Shown here: positions 42,182 through 51,198 of the stretch, in pieces
Layout of the letters: each line of letters begins with the position of its first letter
Position numbering within the stretch: the first letter of the stretch is position 1
Origin: Gp13-AA77 sp035946575
GTDB lineage: Bacteria > Acidobacteriota > Terriglobia > UBA7540
DNA: 64,000 nt
NCBI GenBank assembly: GCA_035946575.1
Contig: DASYZG010000123.1
Coordinates: 35,852-99,851 of the forward strand
Direction: 5' to 3'
Position numbers and translations under genes: made by a program
The notes under the pieces: model-generated
Told to the model about the DNA's origin: nothing
Databases searched by the model: none
The model's input: only the letters and a program-made list of their open reading frames with translations

Positions 42182-42325
42182 TTGCTCCCACGCTTTCGCG
42201 AGATAATCGCCGTCGCATCCTCGCGCCGGTTGGCTCCTGAACTCACCGTTAACCTCGCCCGCACATCCAGCGTCAAAGTCGATATCATAGAAGCTCGCGC
42301 TCAGGTGCGCGGTGGGAGGTGCAGT

Positions 42326-44731
42326 TTGGGCAGCGATGCAGAAGGTCCGCGGGATGCGTTCGGATGGCCCGGCATTGAGCCGCGCTGGACGCACGGCGGC
42401 AAGGATGGCGTCGGAACCGCGTATTCCGCGTCGGCTCGCGTGTGGTTCACCGTGTGGAACGGCATTCTTACCGAGGTTTACTACCCGACGGTAGACCGCC
42501 CGCAGTTGCGCGATCTCCAGCTCCTGATCACCGACGGGCGCAGCTTTTTCCACGAAGAGAAGCGCCATCTCCGCTCGCGTTTCGAGCGCCTTTCCGACCA
42601 TACTCTCGGCTATCGGGCCGTCAATTCCGACGTCGAAGGACGCTATGAGATCGTGAAAGAGATCATCACGGACCCGCACCAGTGTTGCGTGCTGCAACAC
42701 ATCGAGCTCCGGGGTGAGGAAACATTTCTCTCCGGCCTGCGCCTCTACGCGCTCTGCGCGCCGCACCTGGAAGTCGGAGGTTGGGGCAATAACGGATACG
42801 TGACGGAAGTCTCCGGACGCCGCATTCTGACGGCGGAGAAGCAGGGGACATGGCTTGCTCTCGGCGCCACCGTGCCTTTCTCCCAGCTCTCCTGCGGCTA
42901 CGTGGGCGCGAGCGACGGCTGGACCGATCTGCACGAGGACTTCCGCATGGACTGGGAGTTCGACCGCGCGCTCGACGGCAACATCGCCCTGACGGGGCAG
43001 CTCGATCTCGGTTTCGAGCGGCACTTCACGCTGGGTCTCGCTTTCGGCGAAAGTGTGCACAATGCTACCACCACGCTGCTGCAGTCTCTCGCCATACCCT
43101 TCGAAAAGCAGCACGAGCGGTACTTCGAGCAGTGGGACCGCGCTTGCCGCAAATTCATCCTGCCGCTCGCGAAGCACTCCGGAGACGGCGGTAATCTCTA
43201 CCACAGCAGCTTCAGCCTGCTGCTGGCGCATGAGGACAAGTCCTACCCGGGTGCCTTCATCGCCTCGATGTCGATTCCCTGGGGCGAATCGAAGGGCGAT
43301 GACGACATGGGTGGCTACCACCTGGTGTGGACTCGCGACATGGTCAACAGCACGCTGGCTCTGCTGGCCGCCGGCGACACGGACACGCCGCTCAGGGCCC
43401 TGATTTACCTCGCGGTCTGCCAGCAGGCCGACGGCGGGTTTTCGCAGAACTTCTGGATCGACGGTGACCCGTACTGGCGTGGCACCCAGCTCGACGAGGT
43501 CGCGTTTCCCATCATGCTGGCCTGGCACCTGCGGCGCGCCCGAGCGCTTAAGGATTTTGATCCCTATCCGATGGTCCTGCGGGCCGCGAGCTTTCTGGTG
43601 CAGTATGGCCCCGTCACGCAGCAGGAGCGCTGGGAGGAAGCCGGCGGATACTCGCCATCCACCCTGGGGGCGAACATCGCTGCCCTCATCTGCGCGGCGG
43701 CCTTTGCGCGAGAACGCGACGACCTGGAGACCGCGCAGTTTCTCGAAGAATTCGCGGACTTTCTGGAATGCCATCTGGACGCCTGGACCGTCACCACGCA
43801 AGGGACGCTGGTGCCGGGTGTCCGGCGGCACTTCATCCGGATTCTGCCCGCGAACGTCGACAATCCAATGCCTGCCGCGGATCCCAACAATGCTGTCCTC
43901 GCGCTGGCAAATCAGCCGCCCGGCGCTCCGTACCAATATCCGGCACGAGAGATTGTCGACGCAGGGTTCCTCGACCTCGTGCGGTTCGGCGTGCGCAAGG
44001 CTGACGTTGCCCTGATGGTCGATTCGCTGGCGGTCGTCGATGCGGTGCTCAAAACCGACACGCCCTTCGGACCGTGCTGGCGCCGTTACAATCACGATGG
44101 CTACGGCCAGCGGGACGACGGGAGCGCTTACGACGTTTGGGGCCATGGCCGCGCCTGGCCGCTGCTCACAGGGGAGCGCGCACATTACGAACTTGCGGCC
44201 GGCCGCGACGTCCAACCGTACATTCGCGCCATGGAAGGTTTCGCTTCCTCCACGGGTCTGCTTCCCGAGCAAGTCTGGGATGTGCCGGACCTGCCGGAAG
44301 CCTTCATGTTCCTGGGTCGCCCGACGGGAGCCGCCATGCCGCTGATGTGGGCCCATGGCGAGTACATCAAGCTGCTTCGTTCCGCGTGTGACGGCCAGAT
44401 CTTCTCCGGTATTCCCGAAGTGGCCGAGCGTTACCTTGGGCGCAAGTTGTCGCGGTGCGAACTCGAGGTTTGGAAGTTCAACCGCCAGGTCCGCGCCGTG
44501 CAGCGTGGGCATACGCTGCGGATTATTGCAGCCGTTCCTTTCGAATTGCACTGGACCCTGAACGAATGGCAGAGCGCCGAACACACGCCTTCGCGCCCCA
44601 CGGCGCTCGAGCAGGAATGGGTCGATATTCCAGTCTCGCAGGCCCAGCAGGCGCCGGTGCGGTTCACGTTCTTCTGGCCGGCGGCGAGTCGCTGGGAGGG
44701 CAAGGAATTCACCGTCACGATCGGCCCTTGA
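42326..44731 (+). CDS. GH15 glucoamylase (glucan 1,4-alpha-glucosidase)
   Basis: 801 residues from TTG at 42326, with GGGAGGT upstream; the frame is open further up but without conserved sequence. N-terminal bacterial glucoamylase beta-domain (FGWPGIEPRWTHGGKDGVGT, GILTEVYYPTVDRPQLRDLQ) and an (alpha/alpha)6 barrel: GGYHLVWTRDMVNSTLALL, QNFWIDGDPYWRGTQLDEVA with the general acid region, and YDVWGHGRAWPLLTGERAHY. It releases beta-glucose from the non-reducing ends of alpha-glucans. No signal peptide is visible, so it probably acts on intracellular glycogen-like material. Confidence 0.9.
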   Translation: MGSDAEGPRDAFGWPGIEPRWTHGGKDGVGTAYSASARVWFTVWNGILTEVYYPTVDRPQLRDLQLLITDGRSFFHEEKRHLRSRFERLSDHTLGYRAVNSDVEGRYEIVKEIITDPHQCCVLQHIELRGEETFLSGLRLYALCAPHLEVGGWGNNGYVTEVSGRRILTAEKQGTWLALGATVPFSQLSCGYVGASDGWTDLHEDFRMDWEFDRALDGNIALTGQLDLGFERHFTLGLAFGESVHNATTTLLQSLAIPFEKQHERYFEQWDRACRKFILPLAKHSGDGGNLYHSSFSLLLAHEDKSYPGAFIASMSIPWGESKGDDDMGGYHLVWTRDMVNSTLALLAAGDTDTPLRALIYLAVCQQADGGFSQNFWIDGDPYWRGTQLDEVAFPIMLAWHLRRARALKDFDPYPMVLRAASFLVQYGPVTQQERWEEAGGYSPSTLGANIAALICAAAFARERDDLETAQFLEEFADFLECHLDAWTVTTQGTLVPGVRRHFIRILPANVDNPMPAADPNNAVLALANQPPGAPYQYPAREIVDAGFLDLVRFGVRKADVALMVDSLAVVDAVLKTDTPFGPCWRRYNHDGYGQRDDGSAYDVWGHGRAWPLLTGERAHYELAAGRDVQPYIRAMEGFASSTGLLPEQVWDVPDLPEAFMFLGRPTGAAMPLMWAHGEYIKLLRSACDGQIFSGIPEVAERYLGRKLSRCELEVWKFNRQVRAVQRGHTLRIIAAVPFELHWTLNEWQSAEHTPSRPTALEQEWVDIPVSQAQQAPVRFTFFWPAASRWEGKEFTVTIGP

Positions 44732-44758
44732 GGATGCGCTTCGGATAGGGCGCCTCAG

Positions 44759-45700
44759 ATGAGAATCCTCGTCAGTGGATCGAGTGGCTTGATCGGCTCG
44801 GCATTGCTGCGCTCTCTCTCGGCTGCGGGACACACGGCGGTTCGCCTCGTTCGGGCTACCAGGACGCCGGCGGCCGGCGACGTGGCCTGGGACCCGGCGG
44901 GCGGCCATATCGAGAACACCTCGCTTGAGGGTTTCGATGCCGTGGTGCATCTCGCTGGTGAGAGCATCGCCGGCGGACGCTGGACGGCGCAGCGGAAGCA
45001 GTGCATTAGCGATAGCCGCATTACGAGCACGCGGCTGCTGTCGCAATCGCTCGCGGGACTGAACCGCCCGCCCGGCGTCCTGATTGCGGCGTCGGCTGTC
45101 GGCTTCTACGGCGACCGCGGCGACGAACTTCTCACCGAGTCGAGCCCCGCAGGATCGGGCTTTCTGGCCGAGATCTGCAAGCAGTGGGAAGCGGCCTCGC
45201 AGCTTGGCGCGCGCAGGGGAATCCGCGTCGTGAATCTTCGGTTCGGCATGGTGCTGGCCGCGCATGGCGGCGCCCTGGCCACGATGCTGCCGGCCTTCAG
45301 GCTGGGTCTTGGAGGCCCGCTTGGCCCTGGAAACCAGTGGGTGAGCTGGATCGCACTTGACGATGTGCTCGGCGTCATAGAACACGCGATCGCAGACGAA
45401 CGCCTGCGCGGGCCGGTCAATACGGTCGCGCCTGCAGCGGTGACCAATCGCGAGTTCGGCCGGACGCTCGGGCGCGTCCTCGATCGGCCCGCCGTTCTGA
45501 CTCTGCCTGCTTTCGTGTTGCGTCTGGCGCTCGGCGAGCTGGCCGACGCCCTGCTTCTGGCCAGCGACCGAGTCTGCCCGCAACGTCTTCAGGCTTCGGG
45601 CTACCGCTTTCTTCATCCTGATTTGGAACCTGCACTGCGACACGTGCTCCGACCCGATCCTCAGCGAAAACGCATCGCGGGCGACCTGCGGTCGGTCTAA
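44759..45700 (+). CDS. TIGR01777-family NAD(P)-dependent epimerase (SDR39U1/YfcH-like)
   Basis: 313 residues. Rossmann motif ILVSGSSGLIGSALLRSL, then DAVVHLAGESIAGGRWTAQR (a TIGR01777 signature), SRITSTRLLS, ASAVGFYGDRGDELLTE, and a DUF1731-like C-terminus (TLPAFVLRLALGELADALLL). Atypical extended SDR whose substrate is not known in most bacteria. Begins 28 bp after the glucoamylase stop, probably cotranscribed. Confidence 0.88.
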   Translation: MRILVSGSSGLIGSALLRSLSAAGHTAVRLVRATRTPAAGDVAWDPAGGHIENTSLEGFDAVVHLAGESIAGGRWTAQRKQCISDSRITSTRLLSQSLAGLNRPPGVLIAASAVGFYGDRGDELLTESSPAGSGFLAEICKQWEAASQLGARRGIRVVNLRFGMVLAAHGGALATMLPAFRLGLGGPLGPGNQWVSWIALDDVLGVIEHAIADERLRGPVNTVAPAAVTNREFGRTLGRVLDRPAVLTLPAFVLRLALGELADALLLASDRVCPQRLQASGYRFLHPDLEPALRHVLRPDPQRKRIAGDLRSV

Positions 45701-46272
45701 AGTGTGAGGACACGGCGGGCACATTTCGCACCTTGACGGGGCGGCGGACGTGCTGCCCGGTTGAGTATCGTTATGCCCTTCCAGAATTCGGCTGCTGGTG
45801 ACGGCGCAATGGGCCTGGCGCTATCTCACGTTCGGCCGATCGGCGCGGCTCATCATTGCCGAGAATCCGTTCCCGCTCGACTTGCAGACTTAGTTCCGAG
45901 GTCGCGTGGCGTGAAGCGGAGATGTACACTTGGCGCGGACAAGAACCTATGTGGCTTGTTTTCAGTAATATCGTGGGACTTACCGCCGGTCTTGGAGCCC
46001 GGTCCTTTGTTATCAACAACATCGTGGGACTTACCTTCATTTTCAAGTTTCCGAGCCTGATCGAGACCCGTGTCTCGGCCTTGTCCAGCGCTTTATGATG
46101 GCCGCGAATGACGAAACTGAGTCGCCCGCGCTCCAATCGCGTTGTCTGACGAAATCCCGTCGCTGAGGCTTGATTATTTTTCACCCATGGCCGCGCCCCA
46201 TCGATTCCGACTTCCGAACCAAGCCCACTCATGCTGAAGTGCGATGCAACTCGTTCACGCAGACACCCGGCG
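45701..46272. other. Intergenic region of about 570 bp with a 15-bp direct repeat
   Basis: No gene supported. The exact 15-mer ATCGTGGGACTTACC occurs at 45970-45984 and 46021-46035. A GAGACCCGTGTCTC near-palindrome lies around 46064. The translation over the repeats gives a repeated VSPT(M/I)LL pattern, which is an artefact of the DNA repeat. Confidence 0.5.
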
Positions 46273-46539
46273 TCAAAGCCTGTCGCCTCGTGCGAGTCTT
46301 TGCATCAGGACCTCCATCTCGGAAAGCGGTATGAACAGCTTGCCCCCCAGCTTTACAGAAAAGAGCCTTCCGGAATAGACCCAGCGGTAGAAGGTCGAAC
46401 GTCCGACCAGGATGCCGAGGCGCATTTGCAGCAGTTGCATGGCATCGTCTGGTGACAGCATGATCGGATGCGTCTTGTCCTCCGGAGCAGGTTGACTTCT
46501 GGAGCGGTGGATTGCTGGAGACGCCACGGAACCATGCAT
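46273..46539 (-). CDS. Helix-turn-helix DNA-binding protein, excisionase-like
   Basis: 88 residues, ATG at 46539 with GAGGTGAG upstream. After a 26-residue polar leader comes MLSPDDAMQLLQMRLGILVG, RSTFYRWVYSGRLFSVKLGG and KLFIPLSEMEVLMQRLARG, the MerR/excisionase-type HTH_17 pattern (helix, turn, Y-x-W-V-x-x-G-x-L, wing, K/R-(L/W)-x-I-P). It may bind DNA at a mobile-element or local promoter. No integrase is nearby. Function unknown. Confidence 0.7.
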   Translation of the reverse strand: MHGSVASPAIHRSRSQPAPEDKTHPIMLSPDDAMQLLQMRLGILVGRSTFYRWVYSGRLFSVKLGGKLFIPLSEMEVLMQRLARGDRL

Positions 46540-46693
46540 AACTCACCTCTTGCCGGAGCGCTTCCGAACCTTCGTTTTCGTCCAGGAAGCGGGCCCCTTT
46601 TTGAATCCGATCGATTAGCCTGCGACAGGCGCGCCAAACTCCACGGTGTCTTCGGTTCGGCGCAGGGGGCTGGCCCTACGCCGTGGACGCCGG

Positions 46694-47119
46694 CTAACCG
46701 GGTTCTACCAAGAAATCTTCCGTTTGGGCCGCCAGACGACGGCGGTCGTAGGCGTGGCCCGCCCTGGGCTCGCCGAGATACTCCAGCCGTGCACCTCCGA
46801 ACCGCCCTTGCTCGATCAGGGCCGACGAGGGCTGGTGCGACGAGTAGAACCCGGGCTCACGCCATTGGCGCTGGTGTTGGAGGCATCGGCCCTCGGCATC
46901 GGCGGCCGGAAAGACGCATCCTTTCTCCACGCACCGTCCCCGGGGCTGCCAGGGCGTGGAACGGGGCGGAATTTTCGGAGTCACCAGGACCTGGCTTGGG
47001 AAGGCCAGAGGTGGCCATGAAAAGGGCAGCGCAAGTTGAACGGGGTGAGCGCATTGCGCGGAAGCCGGCGGTCCCGAGCTGGACGCCTCCGGCTCTGACA
47101 TCGATTCGCTGCTGATCAT
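46694..47119 (-). CDS. Hypothetical protein with a CxxxxC..CxxH zinc-finger-like motif
   Basis: 141 residues from ATG at 47119 with GGAGGT 7 bp upstream. The centre reads RCVEKGCVFPAADAEGRCLQ, then HQRQWREPGFYSSHQPS. The C-x4-C-x10-C-x2-H spacing is consistent with zinc binding. No other domain is recognised, and the N-terminus is serine/proline rich. It lies 154 bp upstream of the excisionase-like gene on the same strand, and may belong to the same accessory unit. Confidence 0.6.
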   Translation of the reverse strand: MISSESMSEPEASSSGPPASAQCAHPVQLALPFSWPPLAFPSQVLVTPKIPPRSTPWQPRGRCVEKGCVFPAADAEGRCLQHQRQWREPGFYSSHQPSSALIEQGRFGGARLEYLGEPRAGHAYDRRRLAAQTEDFLVEPG

Positions 47120-47869
47120 GTGCGTAACCTCCAGGCCAGGAGTTCCCAAGCGAGCTCAGTGTTTCTGGCCGTGCCAAACCTGAGACTTGCGGCCGCAGTG
47201 TCAGAGGTTTCACCGGGTTCGACTCGGCCGTCCCGGACGGCGCCGGTCTGACGCCGCCCACCGGCACGTAGCCTATTTGGGGGTGTGCGACCCTTCATTT
47301 TTTTCTTGCATTCTAGCCTACGTTTTGCTAAATCAATTAAGCGTAAGGAAAAGAGCGAGGCCGGTTGTGCCGGGAAGTTCCGGGCTCGCCGGCGGCGAAC
47401 CGCGGGAAGCCCCGGAAATCCGGAGAACGGCGCCAGCCCCCCTGCTCCCGGGCAGGGAAAATTGCAGGCTTCAACCCCGGCCACAGCGACGCCCATGCGC
47501 CCCAGCGGGCCACGATCAGGAATGAGGAAGAACCGGCGAGAGATGCGGTCTGAGGCGGATTTATGCGGTTTCGACAGGGTTGGGTCCGTGAGGGAGGGGC
47601 GCTGCGGAAGGTGGGATAGCACTGCGCAACTTACTGGTAATGCTGCACATAACTGGGTAGTAATACGCATAGGCAAAAAACACTCAGCGCAGGAACCGAC
47701 AGCTCCCGCTCTGAGTTCCTTGGGATCGGGCCCCGCCGCCGGGGGAGGGTTACAGATTACCGAACGCAAGCGGCCGGCTCCGAGCCTCGTCGTCTAATCA
47801 GAGTTTGATGGGGATTGTAGCCTAAGAGGCTAGGGAAGTCAAGCAAATTATTTTCGGAGGAATTGAGGT
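47120..47869. other. Intergenic region of 750 bp between divergent small regulators
   Basis: No gene supported; the open frame on the minus strand has repeat-poor but gene-unlike translation. It contains a weak minus-strand promoter-like pair TTGATT-15nt-TAGAAT (47336-47310), and a palindrome TAGCCT-AAG-AGGCTA (47818-47832) close to the plus-strand regulator. Confidence 0.4.
47818..47832 (+). promoter_or_regulatory. Palindrome upstream of HTH/coiled-coil regulator, candidate operator
   Basis: TAGCCT-AAG-AGGCTA, perfect 6-bp arms, ends 37 bp before the ATG at 47870. The position suits autoregulation by the HTH protein. Confidence 0.35.
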
Positions 47870-48298
47870 ATGGCCAAACTGGACGCTGCTCGAATCATCA
47901 AGAAAGTCCGGACGCGCATGGGGGTCAGCCAGGAAGGTCTTTCCCGGCGCCTGAATGCCACCAAGGGAGCGGTACAGCACTGGGAGCGGGGCAGAAACCA
48001 TCCTGACCTGGCCCGGTTGATCGCTCTGCGTCAGATCTGCCCGCCGGGAGCCGAACGCAAGCTGTTGGACGGCTTGATTAAAGAGACCCAGGGGCGCATC
48101 GCCATGCCGCCCGGTGACGTGTACCCCGGGGGCGGCGGCGCTTCTCTGCTGCACAAGGAGAACAGCAGGTTGCGGGCCCAGATCGCCAAGCTGGAGAGCA
48201 CGCAAGACCGGAAGGCCGAGCAACTGCGGATCCTGGAGAACCTGGTTTCTGAACTTCAGAAGCAAAATGCCGAGCTCAAGGGCAAAGGCGGCGCCTGA
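47870..48298 (+). CDS. XRE-type HTH protein with C-terminal coiled coil
   Basis: 142 residues. Residues 5-58 form an HTH_3-like domain: AARIIKKVRTRMGVSQEGLS, RRLNATKGAVQHWERGRNHP. Residues 95-138 form a leucine-zipper-like coiled coil (LLHKENSRLRAQIAKLE, RILENLVSELQKQNAELK), so the protein probably dimerises. TTCGGAGG lies upstream of the ATG. Targets unknown; a palindrome sits in its own leader. Confidence 0.8.
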   Translation: MAKLDAARIIKKVRTRMGVSQEGLSRRLNATKGAVQHWERGRNHPDLARLIALRQICPPGAERKLLDGLIKETQGRIAMPPGDVYPGGGGASLLHKENSRLRAQIAKLESTQDRKAEQLRILENLVSELQKQNAELKGKGGA

Positions 48299-48484
48299 GA
48301 CCATCGCCGGGTGCAGGCTGACCCGACAGCAGGGCGGCTCCCCGCCGGGTACTGATGTCATTTGGAGAGCGCGGGCAACGCTTCACTCCACCCGGGGTGG
48401 GCTCTGCCCGCGAGCTGTCACCGCGTAATCTGGCCGTAACTTGAGAGCGGGCAGGGACGCCCGTGCTCCAAGTGATACCTGCAC

Positions 48485-48844
48485 TCAAGGCCGTGCTGCG
48501 ACGAGCCTTCTGAGCAAATCCGGAAGCTGACGTGTAAACGCCGAGCGGGCAAGCACTTCGTCGCAGCCAGCGGCACGAGCAGCCCCAATGGTTTCGGAGG
48601 CGACGTGAGAGGCATATCCGACCACGTGCGCCGAAGCCGTGGCAGGATTCGTTTTCAGGGTCCGAAGACTGTCCAAAGCTGAAGGAGCGCCCAGGTCGAG
48701 AATCACTGCCTCGATGGCGCTCCGGGCGATTCGATCTTTCAAGCGTGCGGCAGGGGTCAGTTCCACCTCCAGATTCAGCTGGCGGGCTGTTTCGCGGATT
48801 CGCGCCGCAAAGAAGAGGTCATCAACTACAGCAATAACGCCCAA
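48485..48844 (-). CDS. CheY-like receiver domain protein lacking the conserved lysine
   Basis: 119 residues. Receiver-like order: IAVVDDLFFAARIRETARQL (acidic pair DD), EAVILDLGAPSALDSLRTLK (phospho-acceptor-like Asp in ILDLGAP), HVVGYASHVASETIGAARAA, and CDEVLARSAFTRQLPDLL. The K of the usual K-P motif is replaced (RSAF), so phosphorylation signalling is doubtful; it may be a pseudo-receiver. No cognate kinase nearby. Start ATG at 48844 has AGGTGAGC upstream. Confidence 0.72.
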   Translation of the reverse strand: MGVIAVVDDLFFAARIRETARQLNLEVELTPAARLKDRIARSAIEAVILDLGAPSALDSLRTLKTNPATASAHVVGYASHVASETIGAARAAGCDEVLARSAFTRQLPDLLRRLVAARP

Positions 48845-49059
48845 CGCTCACCTCGTGCCGGTTTCGACGGATATACCTCTGCGCTGCTCGGCAAGCATTC
48901 ATTTTATCGGATTATTCCCGGTTTGACACAGACAGCCGTCACTCCAAGCGCAGCGAGGAGCAGCACGCGCACCAGAAAGCGGCCATCCACCTCGACCTGA
49001 AACCTTCCAACATTCTGTTCACGAACCGGCCCTGCCGCCGGGAGAATCCTTGCGCGGCT

Positions 49060-49087
49060 TTGCGGCTCCACCGCGCAGTGGTATAGT
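49060..49087 (+). promoter_or_regulatory. Sigma-70-like promoter for the M1 aminopeptidase gene
   Basis: TTGCGG (49060-49065), 16 nt, TATAGT (49082-49087), about 42 bp upstream of the GTG start. The -10 is good and the -35 partial. Confidence 0.45.
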
Positions 49088-49128
49088 GTCGGGTCCCCAA
49101 AGACGAGCATGTCTGGAGGTGCAGCGCG

Positions 49129-51087
49129 GTGTGGCGTCATTTGGTCGCAGTGATTCTCTTTGCCGGCATGCTTGCTGGTTGCGGCGTGGCGAAAGCCGGA
49201 CAGCAAGCCGGAGATGCCGCCCCCAAGCCGCTCTCCACCCGCATCGTGGCCTATGTGATCGACGCCCGGCTGAGTCCGGCGAACAAGACGGTGGACGCCA
49301 CCGAGACCCTCACCTACCGCAATCTCACGGGCCAGCCGCAGCAGACGTTTCCATTTCACCTCTACTTGAACGCCTTCCAGCCGCAGTCGACCTTCATGAC
49401 GGAAGTGCGGCGCGGGGGGACGCGGGGCACCGGGCCCGAGTCGGGTTGGGACCCCAAGCATTATGGCGCCATCGAGATCCGCTCGTTTGTCGTGGACGGT
49501 GCAGGCGATCTAACGCAGCAATTGCAATTCATCCAGCCGGACGACCACAACTTCAACGACCATACCGTTGTCCAGGTAACGCTTCCCAAGCCGGTGGCGC
49601 TCAACGCCAATGTGACGTTCCGCATCGCGTTTCACGACCAGTTGCCAGAAGTCGTGGAGCGCACGGGCTATAAGCGCGACTTTTTCATGGTTGGGCAGTG
49701 GTTCCCGAAGGTCGGCGTCTGGTGGCATGGCGCCTGGAACTGCCACCAATTTCACGCCACGACGGAGTTCTTTGCTGATTTCGGCACCTACGACGTGAAG
49801 ATCACCGTGCCGCGCAATTACCTGACGGGCGCGGCCGGCGATCTGGTGAGCGAGGAGGACAGTACCGACGGGACCAAGACCCTGCGCTACCAGAGCCAGG
49901 ATGTGCACGACTTCTCCTGGACGGCCAGCCCCGAATTCACCGACGTGGAGGACTCCTGGGAGGGCGACGCGGGCACGGTGAAGATTCACCTGCTGATGTC
50001 GCCGGGCCACGTGAAATATGCGGGGCGGTATATCGACTGCGTGAAGGGCACGCTCGAGATGTTCCAGCGCTGGTACGGCGTGTATCCGTACGATCGCATC
50101 ACCGTCGTCGATCCGCCCGAGGGTGGCAATGACGCCGGCGGCATGGAGTATCCCACGTTGATCACCGGAGGCAGCAGCTGGTACCTCCCCAGAGGCCTCA
50201 ACGCCATCGCCCTTGTGACCGAACACGAATTCGGACACCAGTACTGGTACGGCATGGTGGCCACCAACGAGTTCGAGGAGGCGTGGCTCGATGAAGGCAT
50301 CAACAGCTATACCGAAGCCAAGGTCATGCGCGCCCTCTACGGCAAAGGGGTCTCAATGCTGAATATCTGGGGCGCAACCCTGAGCGACGCCGACGAGCAG
50401 CGCCTGTCCTATCTGGCCGAGGCCGACACCGATCCACTGACTCACTACGCTTATCAATTCATGAGCAGCGGCTCCTACGGTGGGATCACCTACGGCAAGA
50501 CCGCGACGGTGCTGCTGACGCTCGAAGGCATCATCGGCCAGGACACCATGCGCAACGCCATGCACACCTACTTCGAGCGCTACAAGTTCACGCATCCGAC
50601 CGGCACCGACTTTCTGAAAACCATCGAGGACGTCTCGGGCCAGGACCTGAGCTGGTATTTCAACCAGGCGGTGTCGGGGACAAACGTGCTCGACTACGAA
50701 GTGCTCAGTATCCGCTCGGATCGCGCCGACTGGTACCTGAAGAATCCGCCGCCGGAGAAGAAGGGCCAGACGCTCTATCGCGACGACGTGCTGGTGCATC
50801 GCAAGGGCGATTTTATTTTCCCCACCGTCACCGAGATTCGCTTCGACAACGGGGAGACCGTCCGCGAGAAGTGGGACGGGCGCGAGCGCTGGGTGCGCTA
50901 CGAGTATATGAAGAAGGCGAAGGTCGTCTCCGCGGAAGTCGATCCCGATCACACGGTCCGGCTCGACAAGGATTTCTTCAACAACAGCCAGACGGCGAAG
51001 GCTGATTCCCACGCGACGCACAAGATCGCGACGTATTGGATGTTTGTGACGCAGTTTGCCGATCAACTGGTGGCGTGGCTGATTTGA
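49129..51087 (+). CDS. M1-family zinc aminopeptidase, lipoprotein
   Basis: 652 residues. Lipoprotein signal with lipobox (ILFAGMLAGC), so it is probably anchored to a membrane. The M1 catalytic domain has the exopeptidase-type motif DAGGMEYPTLITG and zinc motif TEHEFGHQYWYG with the downstream glutamate in FEEAWLDEGINSYTEA. N-terminal beta-domain (TETLTYRNLTGQPQQTFPFH) as in the family. It removes N-terminal residues from peptides. GTG start at 49129 with TGGAGGT 7 bp upstream. Confidence 0.92.
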   Translation: MWRHLVAVILFAGMLAGCGVAKAGQQAGDAAPKPLSTRIVAYVIDARLSPANKTVDATETLTYRNLTGQPQQTFPFHLYLNAFQPQSTFMTEVRRGGTRGTGPESGWDPKHYGAIEIRSFVVDGAGDLTQQLQFIQPDDHNFNDHTVVQVTLPKPVALNANVTFRIAFHDQLPEVVERTGYKRDFFMVGQWFPKVGVWWHGAWNCHQFHATTEFFADFGTYDVKITVPRNYLTGAAGDLVSEEDSTDGTKTLRYQSQDVHDFSWTASPEFTDVEDSWEGDAGTVKIHLLMSPGHVKYAGRYIDCVKGTLEMFQRWYGVYPYDRITVVDPPEGGNDAGGMEYPTLITGGSSWYLPRGLNAIALVTEHEFGHQYWYGMVATNEFEEAWLDEGINSYTEAKVMRALYGKGVSMLNIWGATLSDADEQRLSYLAEADTDPLTHYAYQFMSSGSYGGITYGKTATVLLTLEGIIGQDTMRNAMHTYFERYKFTHPTGTDFLKTIEDVSGQDLSWYFNQAVSGTNVLDYEVLSIRSDRADWYLKNPPPEKKGQTLYRDDVLVHRKGDFIFPTVTEIRFDNGETVREKWDGRERWVRYEYMKKAKVVSAEVDPDHTVRLDKDFFNNSQTAKADSHATHKIATYWMFVTQFADQLVAWLI

Positions 51088-51090
51088 TGG

Positions 51091-51168
51091 ACGTAGGGGC
51101 GGACCTCGTCGCCGCCGGTGCCCCGCGGCTCATCCGAAGGGCGGCCACAACCAGGGCCGCCCCTACGT
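51091..51168. repeat. Inverted repeat ACGTAGGGGCGG...CCGCCCCTACGT
   Basis: Perfect 12-bp arms at 51091-51102 and 51157-51168, with a GC-rich interior that has its own hairpins (GCGGCC..GGCCGC-like). Lies just after the M1 peptidase stop. A different sequence from families A-C but a similar mini-element design. Confidence 0.6.
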
Positions 51169-51198
51169 TTGCAGTCTCATTGAGTGGAGGGCCACATT

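Noticed and set aside
39932..45724. A 1930-codon open frame on the minus strand
   Set aside because: It runs antisense to the permease, glucoamylase and epimerase genes, which have clear motifs. Only its last roughly 180 codons match anything (the decayed LigD/ligase remnant).
47116..47769. A 217-codon minus-strand open frame
   Set aside because: No domain; overlaps the start of the zinc-finger-like gene and has no ribosome site or coding-like composition.
48904..49110. Possible small membrane protein on the minus strand
   Set aside because: A hydrophobic C-terminus is visible (RVLLLAALGVTAV) but there is no ribosome site, and it overlaps the M1 peptidase promoter.
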